A stretch of DNA of 64,000 nt, taken from assembly GCF_019931215.1 (NCBI RefSeq), contig NZ_JAIOUB010000002.1, positions 248,001-312,000 of the forward strand, given 5' to 3'. The stretch is from Alcanivorax limicola. Its GTDB lineage: Bacteria; Pseudomonadota; Gammaproteobacteria; Pseudomonadales; Alcanivoracaceae. Positions 8,166 to 16,423 of this stretch are shown one piece after another (the first letter of the stretch is position 1; each line of letters begins with the position of its first letter). The notes beneath the pieces are model-generated. The model saw nothing but the letters and a program-made list of their open reading frames with translations, did not search any database and was not told where the DNA came from. The translations under genes and the position numbers were made by a program.

Positions 8166-10913
8166 CTACCGATCTTCATAGCGTTGGTGCTTGAAGAAGA
8201 TGCCGGTATCGCCGAATTGGGACAGGGTGAACTCGGACTGGGTGACCAGCTCACCGATTTTCACTGCGCTGTCGCGACGTTCGCGGGCGTAGCGTGCGGT
8301 GATCCATGGCCAGATGGAGGTGCGAATCTCCATATCAGTACCGTAAATATCATACACTCTGGTACCCGCCGGAATGGCTGTCAGATCATCACGGAAATCA
8401 TGCGGCGCCGTGCTGATGCTGTTGGTCAGGCCCTGGTTGGGCACGAAGTAGATCTGCGTTGGCGTTTTGACGCTGCTCGCCGCACTGCCGTCCTGGTTCA
8501 CTTTCGCCATATCGCTCATGACCAGCAGCGTGGGCTTGGTGGAGACCAGTGAGAACAGCACAGTGGTACCCAGGGTTTCGTTCACTTCCGCCTGAACATA
8601 GTTGGACAGTTCGTTGGCGAAGATATTGTGGTTGTCGCCCTGCCCGCTCAGAGTATAGAGCGCCGACACATTCTCGGAACGCTTGCCATCCACCAGGAAC
8701 TTCAGCGCCAGGCCGGGCGCAAAACCGCGATCGGACGGGTCGCCAGTGACGGACAGGCGCAACAGGCCATGATCCGCGCCCTCGAACAATCCGGTGTAAT
8801 TGTGATTGCCGGTGGACTGGAACTGCACCTTGGCCAACGCACCGCGCGGGTGAATCGGTTTGCTGTAACCCGGCGGCGCAACGTCGGTGACGTCTTGTAC
8901 TTTTTTCCACAGTACCGCGTTGATCAGGCCGCCGATGTCGATGGGCTCGATGTCCGGCACTTCACCTTCGTTATAGCTGGTGCGCAGTGCGCCGTTGACC
9001 CACAGGTGATCCTGTTTGGCCTGCGCGGACCAGTTCTGGTAGTCGTCGGGCATGTTCAGACCCCAGGGCTTGAAGGCGTTATCCATGCCCACCAGGCTGG
9101 TGTTCAGCGAGGGGAAATGACGACGCAGCACGTCCACCATCGTGTTCTCCTCCACCCAGTCGATGCCAGCGACGGTGTAAACCTCGTTGGTGTAATCGGT
9201 GGTGAAGAAGCGGTCCGTCATCAGGCGACGTGAGGCATTGAGAATGAAAATCTGGAAGGAGGTCTCGCCGAAGCCGAAACCTTCGGGGCGGGTTTCTTCC
9301 GCCAGCTGCCCGACCAGGGTATCAATCATTTCAATGTCGTTGTTGTAGAGCGCCTTCAGATCCGCCAGCAGTTGGGGATCGCTGGTCAGGTCTTCGAACT
9401 GCGTGATCGGCTTGAGGCCGATCTGGCGACGGAACTCATTGTAGCGCGGCACGCCCCGTTCGCGATCACGCAGCACGTCGATGGCCGCCATGTCGATATC
9501 GCCGGCAAAGGGCACGGACAGGTTACGCATGAAATCCGGGTAGTTCCTCAGCGTCAGGGCGCCGGGATGGGTGATACCGAAGGAATACCACAGGCGGTCC
9601 TGGCCTTCCGCGCTGAGCAGCGCTTCCGCATTGCCATCGCGGGTATACTGAATAGGAATCTCCCGGTCGACGATATTGGAGCCGATATCAAAGACCTTGA
9701 TCTCGTCACGCAGCAACGGGTGCATACGGTACACCGACACGAACTCTTCGGTGAGCGTGTATGGCACACCGTAGTTGTTCGGTGTGCGCGAACCCACCAG
9801 GCCCGCCAGCGCATGTTCGATGGAGCCGGTGGGGCTGTTGCCCAGACCGGTGTCGATACCCACCAGATTGAACAGGTTACCCAACTGGCTCAGGTTGTTG
9901 TTGAGCACGTTCAGGTCGTCCTGGAATTTGTCGCGGGTGTCCCGGTCGCCGCCCAGGCCCCACCAGTTGGCGTACATCGCCCGTTCCAGTACCGGATTGG
10001 CGAGGATGGCGGGGGTCCATTCCACGGTGTGGATCTTGGCCATCAGGGCGGAATTGATCAGACGCGCCTTGTCGAACAGCCATTGATCAGACATGCCCGG
10101 GTTGTTGGCCTTGAGCATCTCGGCGATCTTGTTGTGCTCCAGTGTGAACAGGTGGTGCAGCAGGCTCAGCCCGACCCACCAGTTTTCATTGAAGCCGGTA
10201 ACCGGCTTGCCACTGAAGAACTCCGTGGGCAGGCGGCCGTTGCTGTCGACTTTCAGCTTGCCGTCCACAAACGCACGCACGGCATCGTTGGTTTCCTTGT
10301 CGCTGCCATAGAGCTGCGAACCATCCCACCAGTGGGTGTTGATGTTCTCGTAGGTGATGGTGGTTTCATCGCCGGTCGCGTTGGGGTCCGGACGGGTCCG
10401 TTTGACAGACATGGTGCCGCTGCCCAACACATCACCGGCCGGCAACGGGAATTCGATCGGGTCCGCTTCGCTGTTTGGCCCATGATCAAACCAGTCATGC
10501 ACCATGAACTGAATCCACGCGGTAGCGATAAAGTTCAGTGTGGTGGCCGGCTTGAAGTCGCCGTCCCGGGACATGAGCAGATTACTCACTTCACGGGGGT
10601 TGGGGATCAACAGGGTGTCGTTGAGGGTTTCCGGCTGGGCCACGTCCGGATTGACGTTACGGCCGAAGCGCACATGGGCGGAGCCTTCCGCCGGATTTTC
10701 CAGGATGTTGCAGGTGCCGTCTTCCGTCCGCGCGGTGAGGCTACGCTCGTCACACACGATGGGCGCATTCTTGTCGGCCCAGTTTTCCTGGTCGAACATA
10801 TTGTTATTCAGCAGGTTTTCCCGCTGCGCGGCCAGGACCAGCAACGCACCCATAACGCCCAGGGTGCCGAATTTGGTCAGGATAGGCCAGGTAACCCAGG
10901 GGGTTATAGGCAT
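8166..10913 (-). CDS. Haem peroxidase of the fatty-acid alpha-dioxygenase type, with C-terminal extension
   Basis: 915 residues of the animal-haem-peroxidase superfamily. The best match by eye is the alpha-dioxygenase branch. TAWIQFMVHDWFDHG holds the distal His (about H139). LEHNKIAEML and AKIHTVEWTPAI are the conserved helices. EEFVSVYRMHPLL carries the catalytic Tyr (about Y395) and proximal Fe-binding His (about H398) with the YxxH spacing of plant alpha-dioxygenases. Those enzymes add O2 to C2 of fatty acids, giving 2-hydroperoxides that decay to aldehydes one carbon shorter. A hydrophobic segment at residues 10-30 may be a membrane anchor or uncleaved signal. The family usually ends near 640 residues; here about 270 further residues follow, which I do not recognise (they include GLALKFLVDGKRSEN). 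A MalT-type regulator lies upstream on the same strand. Confidence 0.85.
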   Translation of the reverse strand: MPITPWVTWPILTKFGTLGVMGALLVLAAQRENLLNNNMFDQENWADKNAPIVCDERSLTARTEDGTCNILENPAEGSAHVRFGRNVNPDVAQPETLNDTLLIPNPREVSNLLMSRDGDFKPATTLNFIATAWIQFMVHDWFDHGPNSEADPIEFPLPAGDVLGSGTMSVKRTRPDPNATGDETTITYENINTHWWDGSQLYGSDKETNDAVRAFVDGKLKVDSNGRLPTEFFSGKPVTGFNENWWVGLSLLHHLFTLEHNKIAEMLKANNPGMSDQWLFDKARLINSALMAKIHTVEWTPAILANPVLERAMYANWWGLGGDRDTRDKFQDDLNVLNNNLSQLGNLFNLVGIDTGLGNSPTGSIEHALAGLVGSRTPNNYGVPYTLTEEFVSVYRMHPLLRDEIKVFDIGSNIVDREIPIQYTRDGNAEALLSAEGQDRLWYSFGITHPGALTLRNYPDFMRNLSVPFAGDIDMAAIDVLRDRERGVPRYNEFRRQIGLKPITQFEDLTSDPQLLADLKALYNNDIEMIDTLVGQLAEETRPEGFGFGETSFQIFILNASRRLMTDRFFTTDYTNEVYTVAGIDWVEENTMVDVLRRHFPSLNTSLVGMDNAFKPWGLNMPDDYQNWSAQAKQDHLWVNGALRTSYNEGEVPDIEPIDIGGLINAVLWKKVQDVTDVAPPGYSKPIHPRGALAKVQFQSTGNHNYTGLFEGADHGLLRLSVTGDPSDRGFAPGLALKFLVDGKRSENVSALYTLSGQGDNHNIFANELSNYVQAEVNETLGTTVLFSLVSTKPTLLVMSDMAKVNQDGSAASSVKTPTQIYFVPNQGLTNSISTAPHDFRDDLTAIPAGTRVYDIYGTDMEIRTSIWPWITARYARERRDSAVKIGELVTQSEFTLSQFGDTGIFFKHQRYEDR

Positions 10914-10992
10914 GATAGGTCTCCGTCTTCTTGTTCTCGGGGTATGTCAGATGACAACACCGGGACTCTAGCAACGGGGCCAACCCCTCCAC

Positions 10993-11010
10993 CCCCTCCT
11001 GCGGGAGGGG
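10993..11010 (-). terminator. GC-rich hairpin between LuxR and peroxidase genes
   Basis: Arms CCCCTCC (10993-10999) and GGAGGGG (11004-11010) enclose a 4-base loop, 59 bases after the LuxR stop. No T tract follows on either strand, so it is a weak terminator candidate or a leader structure of the peroxidase mRNA. Confidence 0.3.
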
Positions 11011-11068
11011 CTGGGCAGGAATCGCCAACCAGATCATGGTTTACCGGGGTAGAAGAAAGGCCGCGCCG

Positions 11069-13699
11069 CTACCGTGGCGCCGCACGCAGAACGGCTTCCG
11101 TGCGATTGGAGAGGCCCAACTTGCTGTAGATGTTTTTCAGGTGCCATTTGGTGGTGGTGATGGAGGTGCCGGTCTTCTCGCTGATCAGGGCATTGCTCAG
11201 GCCGCCTTGCAGCAGTTCAAATATCTCCAGCTCTTTGGGGGTCAGTACCGAATCCGGGTCGACTTCCAGCGGGTCATTGCCCGGGGCGACGTCGAAGACG
11301 GCGGGGAACAATTCGGTGTAGCAGGCCGGCAGCATCAGCGCGCCGCCGCGCCATAGCCGATTCATCAGGCTGGCCAGGCCGGGGGCCTCATCGAACACCG
11401 AGCGATTGATGTTGAGCAGCCCGTGACGGGTGATCAGCGCATCCACCTGTTTGGCCTGTTCTGCGGCAGGCTGCTGTTTGCTGGCGATCACCAGCAGGTT
11501 GGCTTCCATGATGGAGGCGCGGGTCTTGATGCCTGCCGTCTTGACTACCGCGAGCAATCGCTGCAACACGGCTTCCGCCTCGGCCAGGCGGCCATTGGCG
11601 ATCAGCCAATACGCCGCCGCCAGGCCTTTTCGTTCCCAGCTCTGGCTGTAGGTGTGCGGGGTATGCGCGCCGTTGTCCGCCACCCAACCGGCCAGGTCAA
11701 AGCGCTCGGCCACTGCGTCCAGCCGGGCCCAGTGGCCGGCGGTGAAGGCCTGGCGCACCATTTCCAGCACCGTCATGCTGACAAAGCGCTCGTAGTTGCC
11801 GAGCTGCAGAATGCCGAGCAGCTTTTCCAGCATGCGCTCTGCAGGTTGGTGCTTGCCCTGCAAATGCTGCAGGCGCGACAGGGTCAGATAGACCGTGGAG
11901 ATCACTTCCGTGGCGGACGCGCTGGAGACCATGGGCAGTAAATCTTCGCAGAGCTGCTGCGCCTCGGTCAGGCGGCTCTGGTCATAGAGCACCACCACCA
12001 TGCCGGTGGCCCACAGGGACCAGGTGGGGCAGTCCCGCGTTGTGTTATGAAAGTGCTCGTTGATAAAGGCTACCGCCTCGCCGATGTGACCGAGCTGGTG
12101 ATTGGCCAGGGCGGTAATCAACCCCGCATACCCGGCGGTGAAGCGGTGCCCCAGACGCAACAGCACTTCCCGCGCCTGGCAGGAAAACGCCAGCGCCGAT
12201 TCCAGCCGGCCATGTTGCAGATGGTGATAAGCCACCATGGCCAGGGAGAAGGCGCGGATATCCCGGTGGCCGCAGCTTTCCATCAGCAGTGACAGATTGG
12301 CCCCTTCCATGAAGTCGGTGTCGTGCTGAAAAAGCTGCAGGTGCATTTCCAGAAAATCGATCACCCGGGCATGGTTGTCCCGGGCAGCTTCGCCACTGCG
12401 CGGGGCTTCCTTCAAGGCATCCAGGTAATAGCGAGCACGAAAGAAGCGACGCGACAGCGTCAGCGTGCTGATCAATGGCGCGGCCAGTTCGTCGCGACCA
12501 AGAATGACGTCATCCGGCAGCGTCTCCGCCCAATCCAGAATATGTGCGGCGTAGCCTTCGCGCAGCCAGTAGTCGAAAGCCTGCTCCAGCGAATGGATAA
12601 ACAGGCCGTCATCCCCTGCCCGTTTCGCATGCCACACGGCCTGGCGAAAATTCTGATGGCGCACAAAAAAACGGGTGGCGCGACGATGGATGGCAGTGAT
12701 GCAGTCGGGCATATCAATGGCCACCCGAGCACGCAGGAAATCCCGTAGCAAGGCATGGTAGCGATACCAGCCCGGCTGGCCCGCCACCGGTATCAGAAAC
12801 AACTCGCGGGAGCTCAGTTCCTCTATCAGGCGCGCGGAGCGATCGCTCTGCAACACCTCGTCGCACAGTGCGGCATTGAAGCTGTCCAGCAAGGCGCTCT
12901 GCATGAACAGCGTGCGGGCGGTATCCGGCAGGCCCTTGAGCACCGCATGGCCGAAGTACGCCATCAGCTCCGGCTGGCTCGCATCAAAATCCTGTAGCGT
13001 CTGCATGCCCGAGCGAATAGCCGCCAGCAGCGCAATCTTGACCCCGGCCATCCAGCCTTCGGTGATGCTCAGCAGGTGTGTCATGTCGGCGTCATCCAGC
13101 GCCTCGCCGCCCAGGCCTGCGTTCAGCGCGGTCACTTCTTCGCGACGAATCTTCAGATCGGCAGCATTGATTTCCAGCAGACGATCTTCCAGCCGCAACC
13201 GGCTCACATCGAAGGCCGGCTGCGTGCGGCTGGCGATGATCAGATGCACATTCCCCGGCGGCTGGGCCAGCAACGTGCTGATAACACTGAGGGTTTCCGG
13301 GCTGCGAATATGCTGGAAGTCATCAAAGACAATGAACAGCGGCTCGTCCACCTGCTCCAGCGCATCAAAGAGGGCGTCGGCAATCGACGCCGGCGGCAAC
13401 TCGGCCACATCGAAAGGCATGAACCAGGAGGTATCAAAGGCGGGCACCACCGCGCGCGTCCCTTCGGCGAAACGGCGCAAGAAGCGCACCGGGTCATCAT
13501 CCGCAGGCCGCAGGCTCAGTGAGATCACCGCGCCGATGTCCGGCCGCGCCTGCCACTGGCTGAGCAAAGTGGATTTGCCCGCCCCGGCCGGGGCCAGCAA
13601 CAGGGTAAGGGGGACCTGGGTGCAGTGGTCCAGCAATGCCACCAATTCCTTCCGGTAGTACCGGCCCGGTGGCAGCCGGGACGCATCAGTCGTACTCAT
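11069..13699 (-). CDS. MalT/AlkS-type large LuxR-family regulator
   Basis: 876 residues. The N-terminal STAND ATPase has the Walker A motif APAGAGKSTLL (about residue 37) and a Walker B-like FIVFDDFQHI (about residue 121). A long helical TPR-like region follows. A C-terminal LuxR helix-turn-helix begins at LTPKELEIFELLQGG and runs through TTTKWHLKNIYSKL. The architecture and length match MalT and AlkS, which bind ATP and an inducer, multimerise and activate promoters. It ends 155 bases before the start of the alpha-dioxygenase-like gene on the same strand, so it is probably that gene's activator. A lipid or alkane-derived inducer is inference from context. No second regulator is nearby. Confidence 0.88.
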   Translation of the reverse strand: MSTTDASRLPPGRYYRKELVALLDHCTQVPLTLLLAPAGAGKSTLLSQWQARPDIGAVISLSLRPADDDPVRFLRRFAEGTRAVVPAFDTSWFMPFDVAELPPASIADALFDALEQVDEPLFIVFDDFQHIRSPETLSVISTLLAQPPGNVHLIIASRTQPAFDVSRLRLEDRLLEINAADLKIRREEVTALNAGLGGEALDDADMTHLLSITEGWMAGVKIALLAAIRSGMQTLQDFDASQPELMAYFGHAVLKGLPDTARTLFMQSALLDSFNAALCDEVLQSDRSARLIEELSSRELFLIPVAGQPGWYRYHALLRDFLRARVAIDMPDCITAIHRRATRFFVRHQNFRQAVWHAKRAGDDGLFIHSLEQAFDYWLREGYAAHILDWAETLPDDVILGRDELAAPLISTLTLSRRFFRARYYLDALKEAPRSGEAARDNHARVIDFLEMHLQLFQHDTDFMEGANLSLLMESCGHRDIRAFSLAMVAYHHLQHGRLESALAFSCQAREVLLRLGHRFTAGYAGLITALANHQLGHIGEAVAFINEHFHNTTRDCPTWSLWATGMVVVLYDQSRLTEAQQLCEDLLPMVSSASATEVISTVYLTLSRLQHLQGKHQPAERMLEKLLGILQLGNYERFVSMTVLEMVRQAFTAGHWARLDAVAERFDLAGWVADNGAHTPHTYSQSWERKGLAAAYWLIANGRLAEAEAVLQRLLAVVKTAGIKTRASIMEANLLVIASKQQPAAEQAKQVDALITRHGLLNINRSVFDEAPGLASLMNRLWRGGALMLPACYTELFPAVFDVAPGNDPLEVDPDSVLTPKELEIFELLQGGLSNALISEKTGTSITTTKWHLKNIYSKLGLSNRTEAVLRAAPR

Positions 13700-13881
13700 T
13701 TCTGGTCTGCCTGGCGCACTTGTTATTATTGTCTGCGTGTTCCTGTCAGCCGACCGGAACGCTCGTGCCGATTAGCAAACTAACGGATACTGGCGGAGCA
13801 GTTCCGGCATTTGATCACAATCCGGGCAATACGGTAGCGCCGTGGCGGTAAATCACAAACTGCGCTACAGCCGTCCCATCA

Positions 13882-13911
13882 CTGAAATGCGCGACGGAAG
13901 TACGCTACAAT
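13882..13911 (+). promoter_or_regulatory. Possible sigma-70 promoter of trmY
   Basis: A TACAAT -10 box at 13906-13911 has a weak CTGAAA -35 match at 13882-13887, 18 bases upstream. It is 27 bases before the trmY start. The -10 is good; the -35 is only partial. Confidence 0.35.
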
Positions 13912-13938
13912 CGCCTGACCTTTCAATGAGTTATTTTC

Positions 13939-14535
13939 ATGCGCACCTTCGTGCTCCGCGCCCGCGCCGCCCCCACCGACAGCCAGGCTCTGCTGGCCCA
14001 TGTCGGCGGCGATGCCCATACGGAAATTCTTGCCCACACGCTGATGAACAGCCTGTTTGTGGCCCAGTCGCATCGGGACGATGTGGTCGTGCACCTGGTG
14101 CTGGAAAGCACTCGGGACTTTTCCCGCACCATCACCTTTACTGCCGCTGACATGCAGCATATCGGTGGCTTCCATGAGCAAGCGCTGCTGGCCAAGGTAG
14201 CCAAGGCGCTGGACGCATCACAGGGACTGGGCAAGGAAGAGGAGCGCGCCGTGGAGCCAGGCATCCGCGTACGCACGCTGAGCTTTGAACGGTTGGTGAA
14301 GGATCTGGCGGAAGATCATCCGCTTTACATGATGGACAAAAAAGGCACACCGGTTCGCACGATGACGTTTGCCAGCAACCCTTGCTTCCTGCTGACCGAC
14401 CATATCCCCATGCCAAAGAAGACGTTCAACAGCCTGAAACGACTGGGCGCAGAAAAAATCAGCCTGGGGCCAACCATGCTGTTTGCGTCACAGTGTGTGG
14501 TGCTGATTCATAATGAGCTGGATCTGGCGGAATAA
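13939..14535 (+). CDS. trmY: TrmY-like SPOUT pseudouridine methyltransferase
   Basis: 198 residues, full family length. It begins MRTFVLRARAAPTDSQ and has the conserved AHTLMNSLFVAQSHRDD, YMMDKKGTPVR and NPCFLLTDHIPMPKKTF. The ending FASQCVVLIHNELD completes the SPOUT knot. Archaeal TrmY uses S-adenosylmethionine to make N1-methylpseudouridine at tRNA position 54. Close bacterial relatives, for example in Vibrio, share these motifs, but their RNA target is not clear because bacterial position 54 is normally ribothymidine. The gene stands alone with its own likely promoter, between the LuxR gene and the toxin-antitoxin pair. Confidence 0.85.
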   Translation: MRTFVLRARAAPTDSQALLAHVGGDAHTEILAHTLMNSLFVAQSHRDDVVVHLVLESTRDFSRTITFTAADMQHIGGFHEQALLAKVAKALDASQGLGKEEERAVEPGIRVRTLSFERLVKDLAEDHPLYMMDKKGTPVRTMTFASNPCFLLTDHIPMPKKTFNSLKRLGAEKISLGPTMLFASQCVVLIHNELDLAE

Positions 14536-14558
14536 TCAGATCGCGTCCAGGAAAGACG

Positions 14559-14840
14559 TTATTCGTAGTGGCTCCAAAGCCGGAGAACCTTCACCACCCG
14601 CTCGCCTTCCAACACTTGGCCTTCCAACACTTGATATACCAGACGATGCTGAATATTGATCCGGCGCGAAAGCGCCCCCGCGAGATCACCGATCAGCTTT
14701 TCATACGGAGGCGGCTTCCGATACGGATCTTCTGCAATCAGGGCCAGCAATTCCTGCGCTTTTGTCTTCAGGCCGCTGGCGGCCACCTTCCTTGCATCTT
14801 TCTGGGCTTGCCTGGTGTAAACCAACGTCCATGTCACCAA
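14559..14840 (-). CDS. yoeB: YoeB/Txe-family mRNA interferase toxin
   Basis: 93 residues of the RelE-like YoeB family, which cleaves mRNA at the ribosomal A site. Visible family features are LVYTRQAQKDARK, the conserved PYEKLIGDLAGALSRRI segment, HRLVYQV and the C-terminal LRLWSHYE with the catalytic-region His and Tyr. It overlaps the antitoxin gene by 7 bases. A perfect 15-bp tandem duplication adds five residues (VLEGQ repeated as VLEGE) between the last two strands, where family members normally have a short turn. The insertion could weaken or alter toxicity; the frame is intact. Confidence 0.9.
   Translation of the reverse strand: MVTWTLVYTRQAQKDARKVAASGLKTKAQELLALIAEDPYRKPPPYEKLIGDLAGALSRRINIQHRLVYQVLEGQVLEGERVVKVLRLWSHYE
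14604..14633. repeat. 15-bp perfect tandem duplication inside the toxin gene
   Basis: The unit GCCTTCCAACACTTG occurs at 14604-14618 and again at 14619-14633 with no mismatch. It is in frame and repeats five codons near the toxin C-terminus. Identity of the two copies suggests a recent replication slippage. Confidence 0.95.
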
Positions 14841-15076
14841 TCCAGCTCCTTATCGCATTCATCCACAGGGGTATCCATCCCCTCACGAATAGACTCTCGC
14901 ATACCTGGCACAGAAAGCAGGTGCAGTGTTTCCTGAATGGCTGACCAGTCTTCTTCAGACACCAGGACAGCTTTATTTCGCTTGCCCATGATAACGATCG
15001 GCTGGTGGGATTCGGCCGTTTCATCAATTAATCGATAAAGGTTGCTGCGCGCCTCAGTGGCAGTTATCCCGGTCAT
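14834..15076 (-). CDS. yefM: YefM/Phd-family antitoxin
   Basis: 80 residues. The N-terminal Phd/YefM fold is clear in ITATEARSNLYRLIDETAES and QPIVIMGKRNKAVLVSEEDW, followed by a flexible acidic C-terminus (EGMDTPVDECDKELDW) that would wrap the toxin. It is the first gene of the pair and overlaps yoeB by 7 bases, the normal coupling. Such antitoxins repress their own promoter, so the 68-base gap upstream should hold the operator; it contains a 13-mer also found before the NTF2-like gene. Confidence 0.92.
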   Translation of the reverse strand: MTGITATEARSNLYRLIDETAESHQPIVIMGKRNKAVLVSEEDWSAIQETLHLLSVPGMRESIREGMDTPVDECDKELDW

Positions 15077-15144
15077 GACGCACCTTCGGTATGTTCATAT
15101 TTTGACCAATTGTACGCCTTCAGGTACGTACGTCAATACGAACG

Positions 15145-15573
15145 TCATGCCGCATCGCCGGGAGCCCCATCAGAGGGCCCGACCCAGAACAATGGATTGT
15201 GCGCGACTTCCCACAGATACCCATCGGGGTCAGAGAAGTAACCCGCGTAGCCACCCCACTCTGTCTTCCGCGCGGACTTGGTGATGACAGCGCCCGCCGA
15301 AACAGCCTGCGCCATCACCTCATCCACTTCCTGTTCAGTGCTGACATTGTGCGCAAGACTGAATCCGGCAAACCCGCCGGAAGCACCGTCTACCTGCGCA
15401 TCCGCCGCAAGCGCATCACGCCCGTACAGCCCCAGCCAGGTGCCATTCAACGTAAAGAAGGCCACCTCCGGCGGGGAGTCCATGCGCGGCAGGCCGAGAC
15501 CCGCTTCGTAGAACGCGATGGAACGCTTCAGATCCTGCACACCCAACGTGATCATACTGATTCGTGGCTTCAT
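15145..15573 (-). CDS. VOC-family (glyoxalase/bleomycin-resistance) protein
   Basis: 142 residues from the ATG at 15573 (MKPRISMITLGV). Longer frames run into the repeat element and are rejected. Two beta-alpha-beta-beta-beta modules are visible, with QDLKRSIAFYEAGLGLP in the first and GGYAGYFSDPDGYLWEVAHNP in the second; the latter is the VOC metal-site end. The family includes glyoxalases, dioxygenases and antibiotic-binding proteins. The substrate is unknown. It is the first member of a minus-strand run of small enzymes. Confidence 0.85.
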   Translation of the reverse strand: MKPRISMITLGVQDLKRSIAFYEAGLGLPRMDSPPEVAFFTLNGTWLGLYGRDALAADAQVDGASGGFAGFSLAHNVSTEQEVDEVMAQAVSAGAVITKSARKTEWGGYAGYFSDPDGYLWEVAHNPLFWVGPSDGAPGDAA

Positions 15574-15593
15574 GATTCCTCCGCTTCGACTAA

Positions 15594-15857
15594 GGAACCT
15601 CTGAATAACTCCCTGCGCTCTCTGGCTTTCAGGCTGGCGCGCAATCAAGGCGTACTTTCGAAGGCATAGTGGCGCTATGTCGAGAAAGTGCAACGCGGAG
15701 TGCGCGCCAGCCTGAAAGCCCCGAAGGGCGCGGCCTGAAGCGTACATCTGCCGCGTTGCGCCGCTTGAAAAGGGCTACGGCCATTCCCTGCGCGACGCGC
15801 CTTGCATCTGCGCGCTTCAGGCCACGCAGAGAGCGCAGGGAGTTATTCAGAGGTTCC
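15594..15857. mobile_element. 264-bp MITE-like element with perfect 31-bp terminal inverted repeats
   Basis: The left end 15594-15624 (begins GGAACCTCTGAATAACTCCC) is the exact reverse complement of the right end 15827-15857. Both flanks are TAA (15591-15593 and 15858-15860), which reads as a 3-bp target duplication. Inside are a perfect 20-bp inverted repeat (15624-15643 with 15701-15720) and an 11-bp one (15732-15742 with 15813-15823), so single strands would fold into a branched cruciform. There is no transposase frame. A 3-bp TNA target is known for some IS5-family groups, so it may be mobilised by such an element. That link is inference. Confidence 0.85.
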
Positions 15858-15865
15858 TAACGGGT

Positions 15866-16417
15866 TCATTCAATATCGGCGCGGCGCTTGCGCTCCTGCT
15901 CAATCATCTGCTCCAGGCGCTCCTCAAGGGAATTCAGCCCCAGACGGGCACGGCGCTCATTAACCGTATCAGGCTCTTCGATGGGAAACGGTGTCGGCCA
16001 CCCCTTTTCATCAACATCAAACTGGGTGCCATAGTACTGAAGCTTACCCGCCAATGTACGCACCCGATCCTGAAGGAACGCCAACTGCCAACCCGCCACA
16101 TCTTGCCTGGCGACAGCGTCTTCCAACAAGCCAACACATTCCGCCATGAATTCGGGGTCAGACACTGCATGCTGGGCGACAAGCCACGCCGCCCTGGACG
16201 CCTCTTCCCCCACCAACGACATGCCAGGCCAGCCATGACGACCAATAATCGTCTTCAAGCGCGAGGCATTCCGCTCGTGCAGCGCTTTCATCCGGGGATG
16301 GTATGACTCGCTGGGCAACTCCCCGGCATTAAAGAGCGCCTGCAACACCTGCTGATCCTCTTTCATCATTTGGATCAATTCATCTGCAAGATTCAGATTT
16401 ATCGGCGCTTTATGCAT
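15866..16417 (-). CDS. DUF6624 domain protein
   Basis: 183 residues with no signal peptide or membrane segment. The sequence ADELIQMMKEDQQV, LKTIIGRHGWPGMSLVGEEAS, AWLVAQHA and QYYGTQFDVDEKGWPTPFPIE matches the DUF6624 family as I know it, whose function is undefined. The C-terminal 30 residues are highly charged. It begins 6 bases after the cupin gene ends on the same strand, so the two are probably co-transcribed. The MITE lies 8 bases beyond its stop codon. Confidence 0.75.
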   Translation of the reverse strand: MHKAPINLNLADELIQMMKEDQQVLQALFNAGELPSESYHPRMKALHERNASRLKTIIGRHGWPGMSLVGEEASRAAWLVAQHAVSDPEFMAECVGLLEDAVARQDVAGWQLAFLQDRVRTLAGKLQYYGTQFDVDEKGWPTPFPIEEPDTVNERRARLGLNSLEERLEQMIEQERKRRADIE

Positions 16418-16423
16418 GCGGGA

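Noticed and set aside
9372-11129. 585-codon plus-strand open frame opposite the haem peroxidase
   Set aside because: It mirrors a gene with strong domain evidence, shows no domain of its own, and is expected by chance in GC-rich DNA with a biased third codon position.
15574-15747. Longer start for the VOC protein reaching into the repeat element
   Set aside because: The extra residues come from the MITE-like sequence, and the ATG at 15573 gives the normal family N-terminus.
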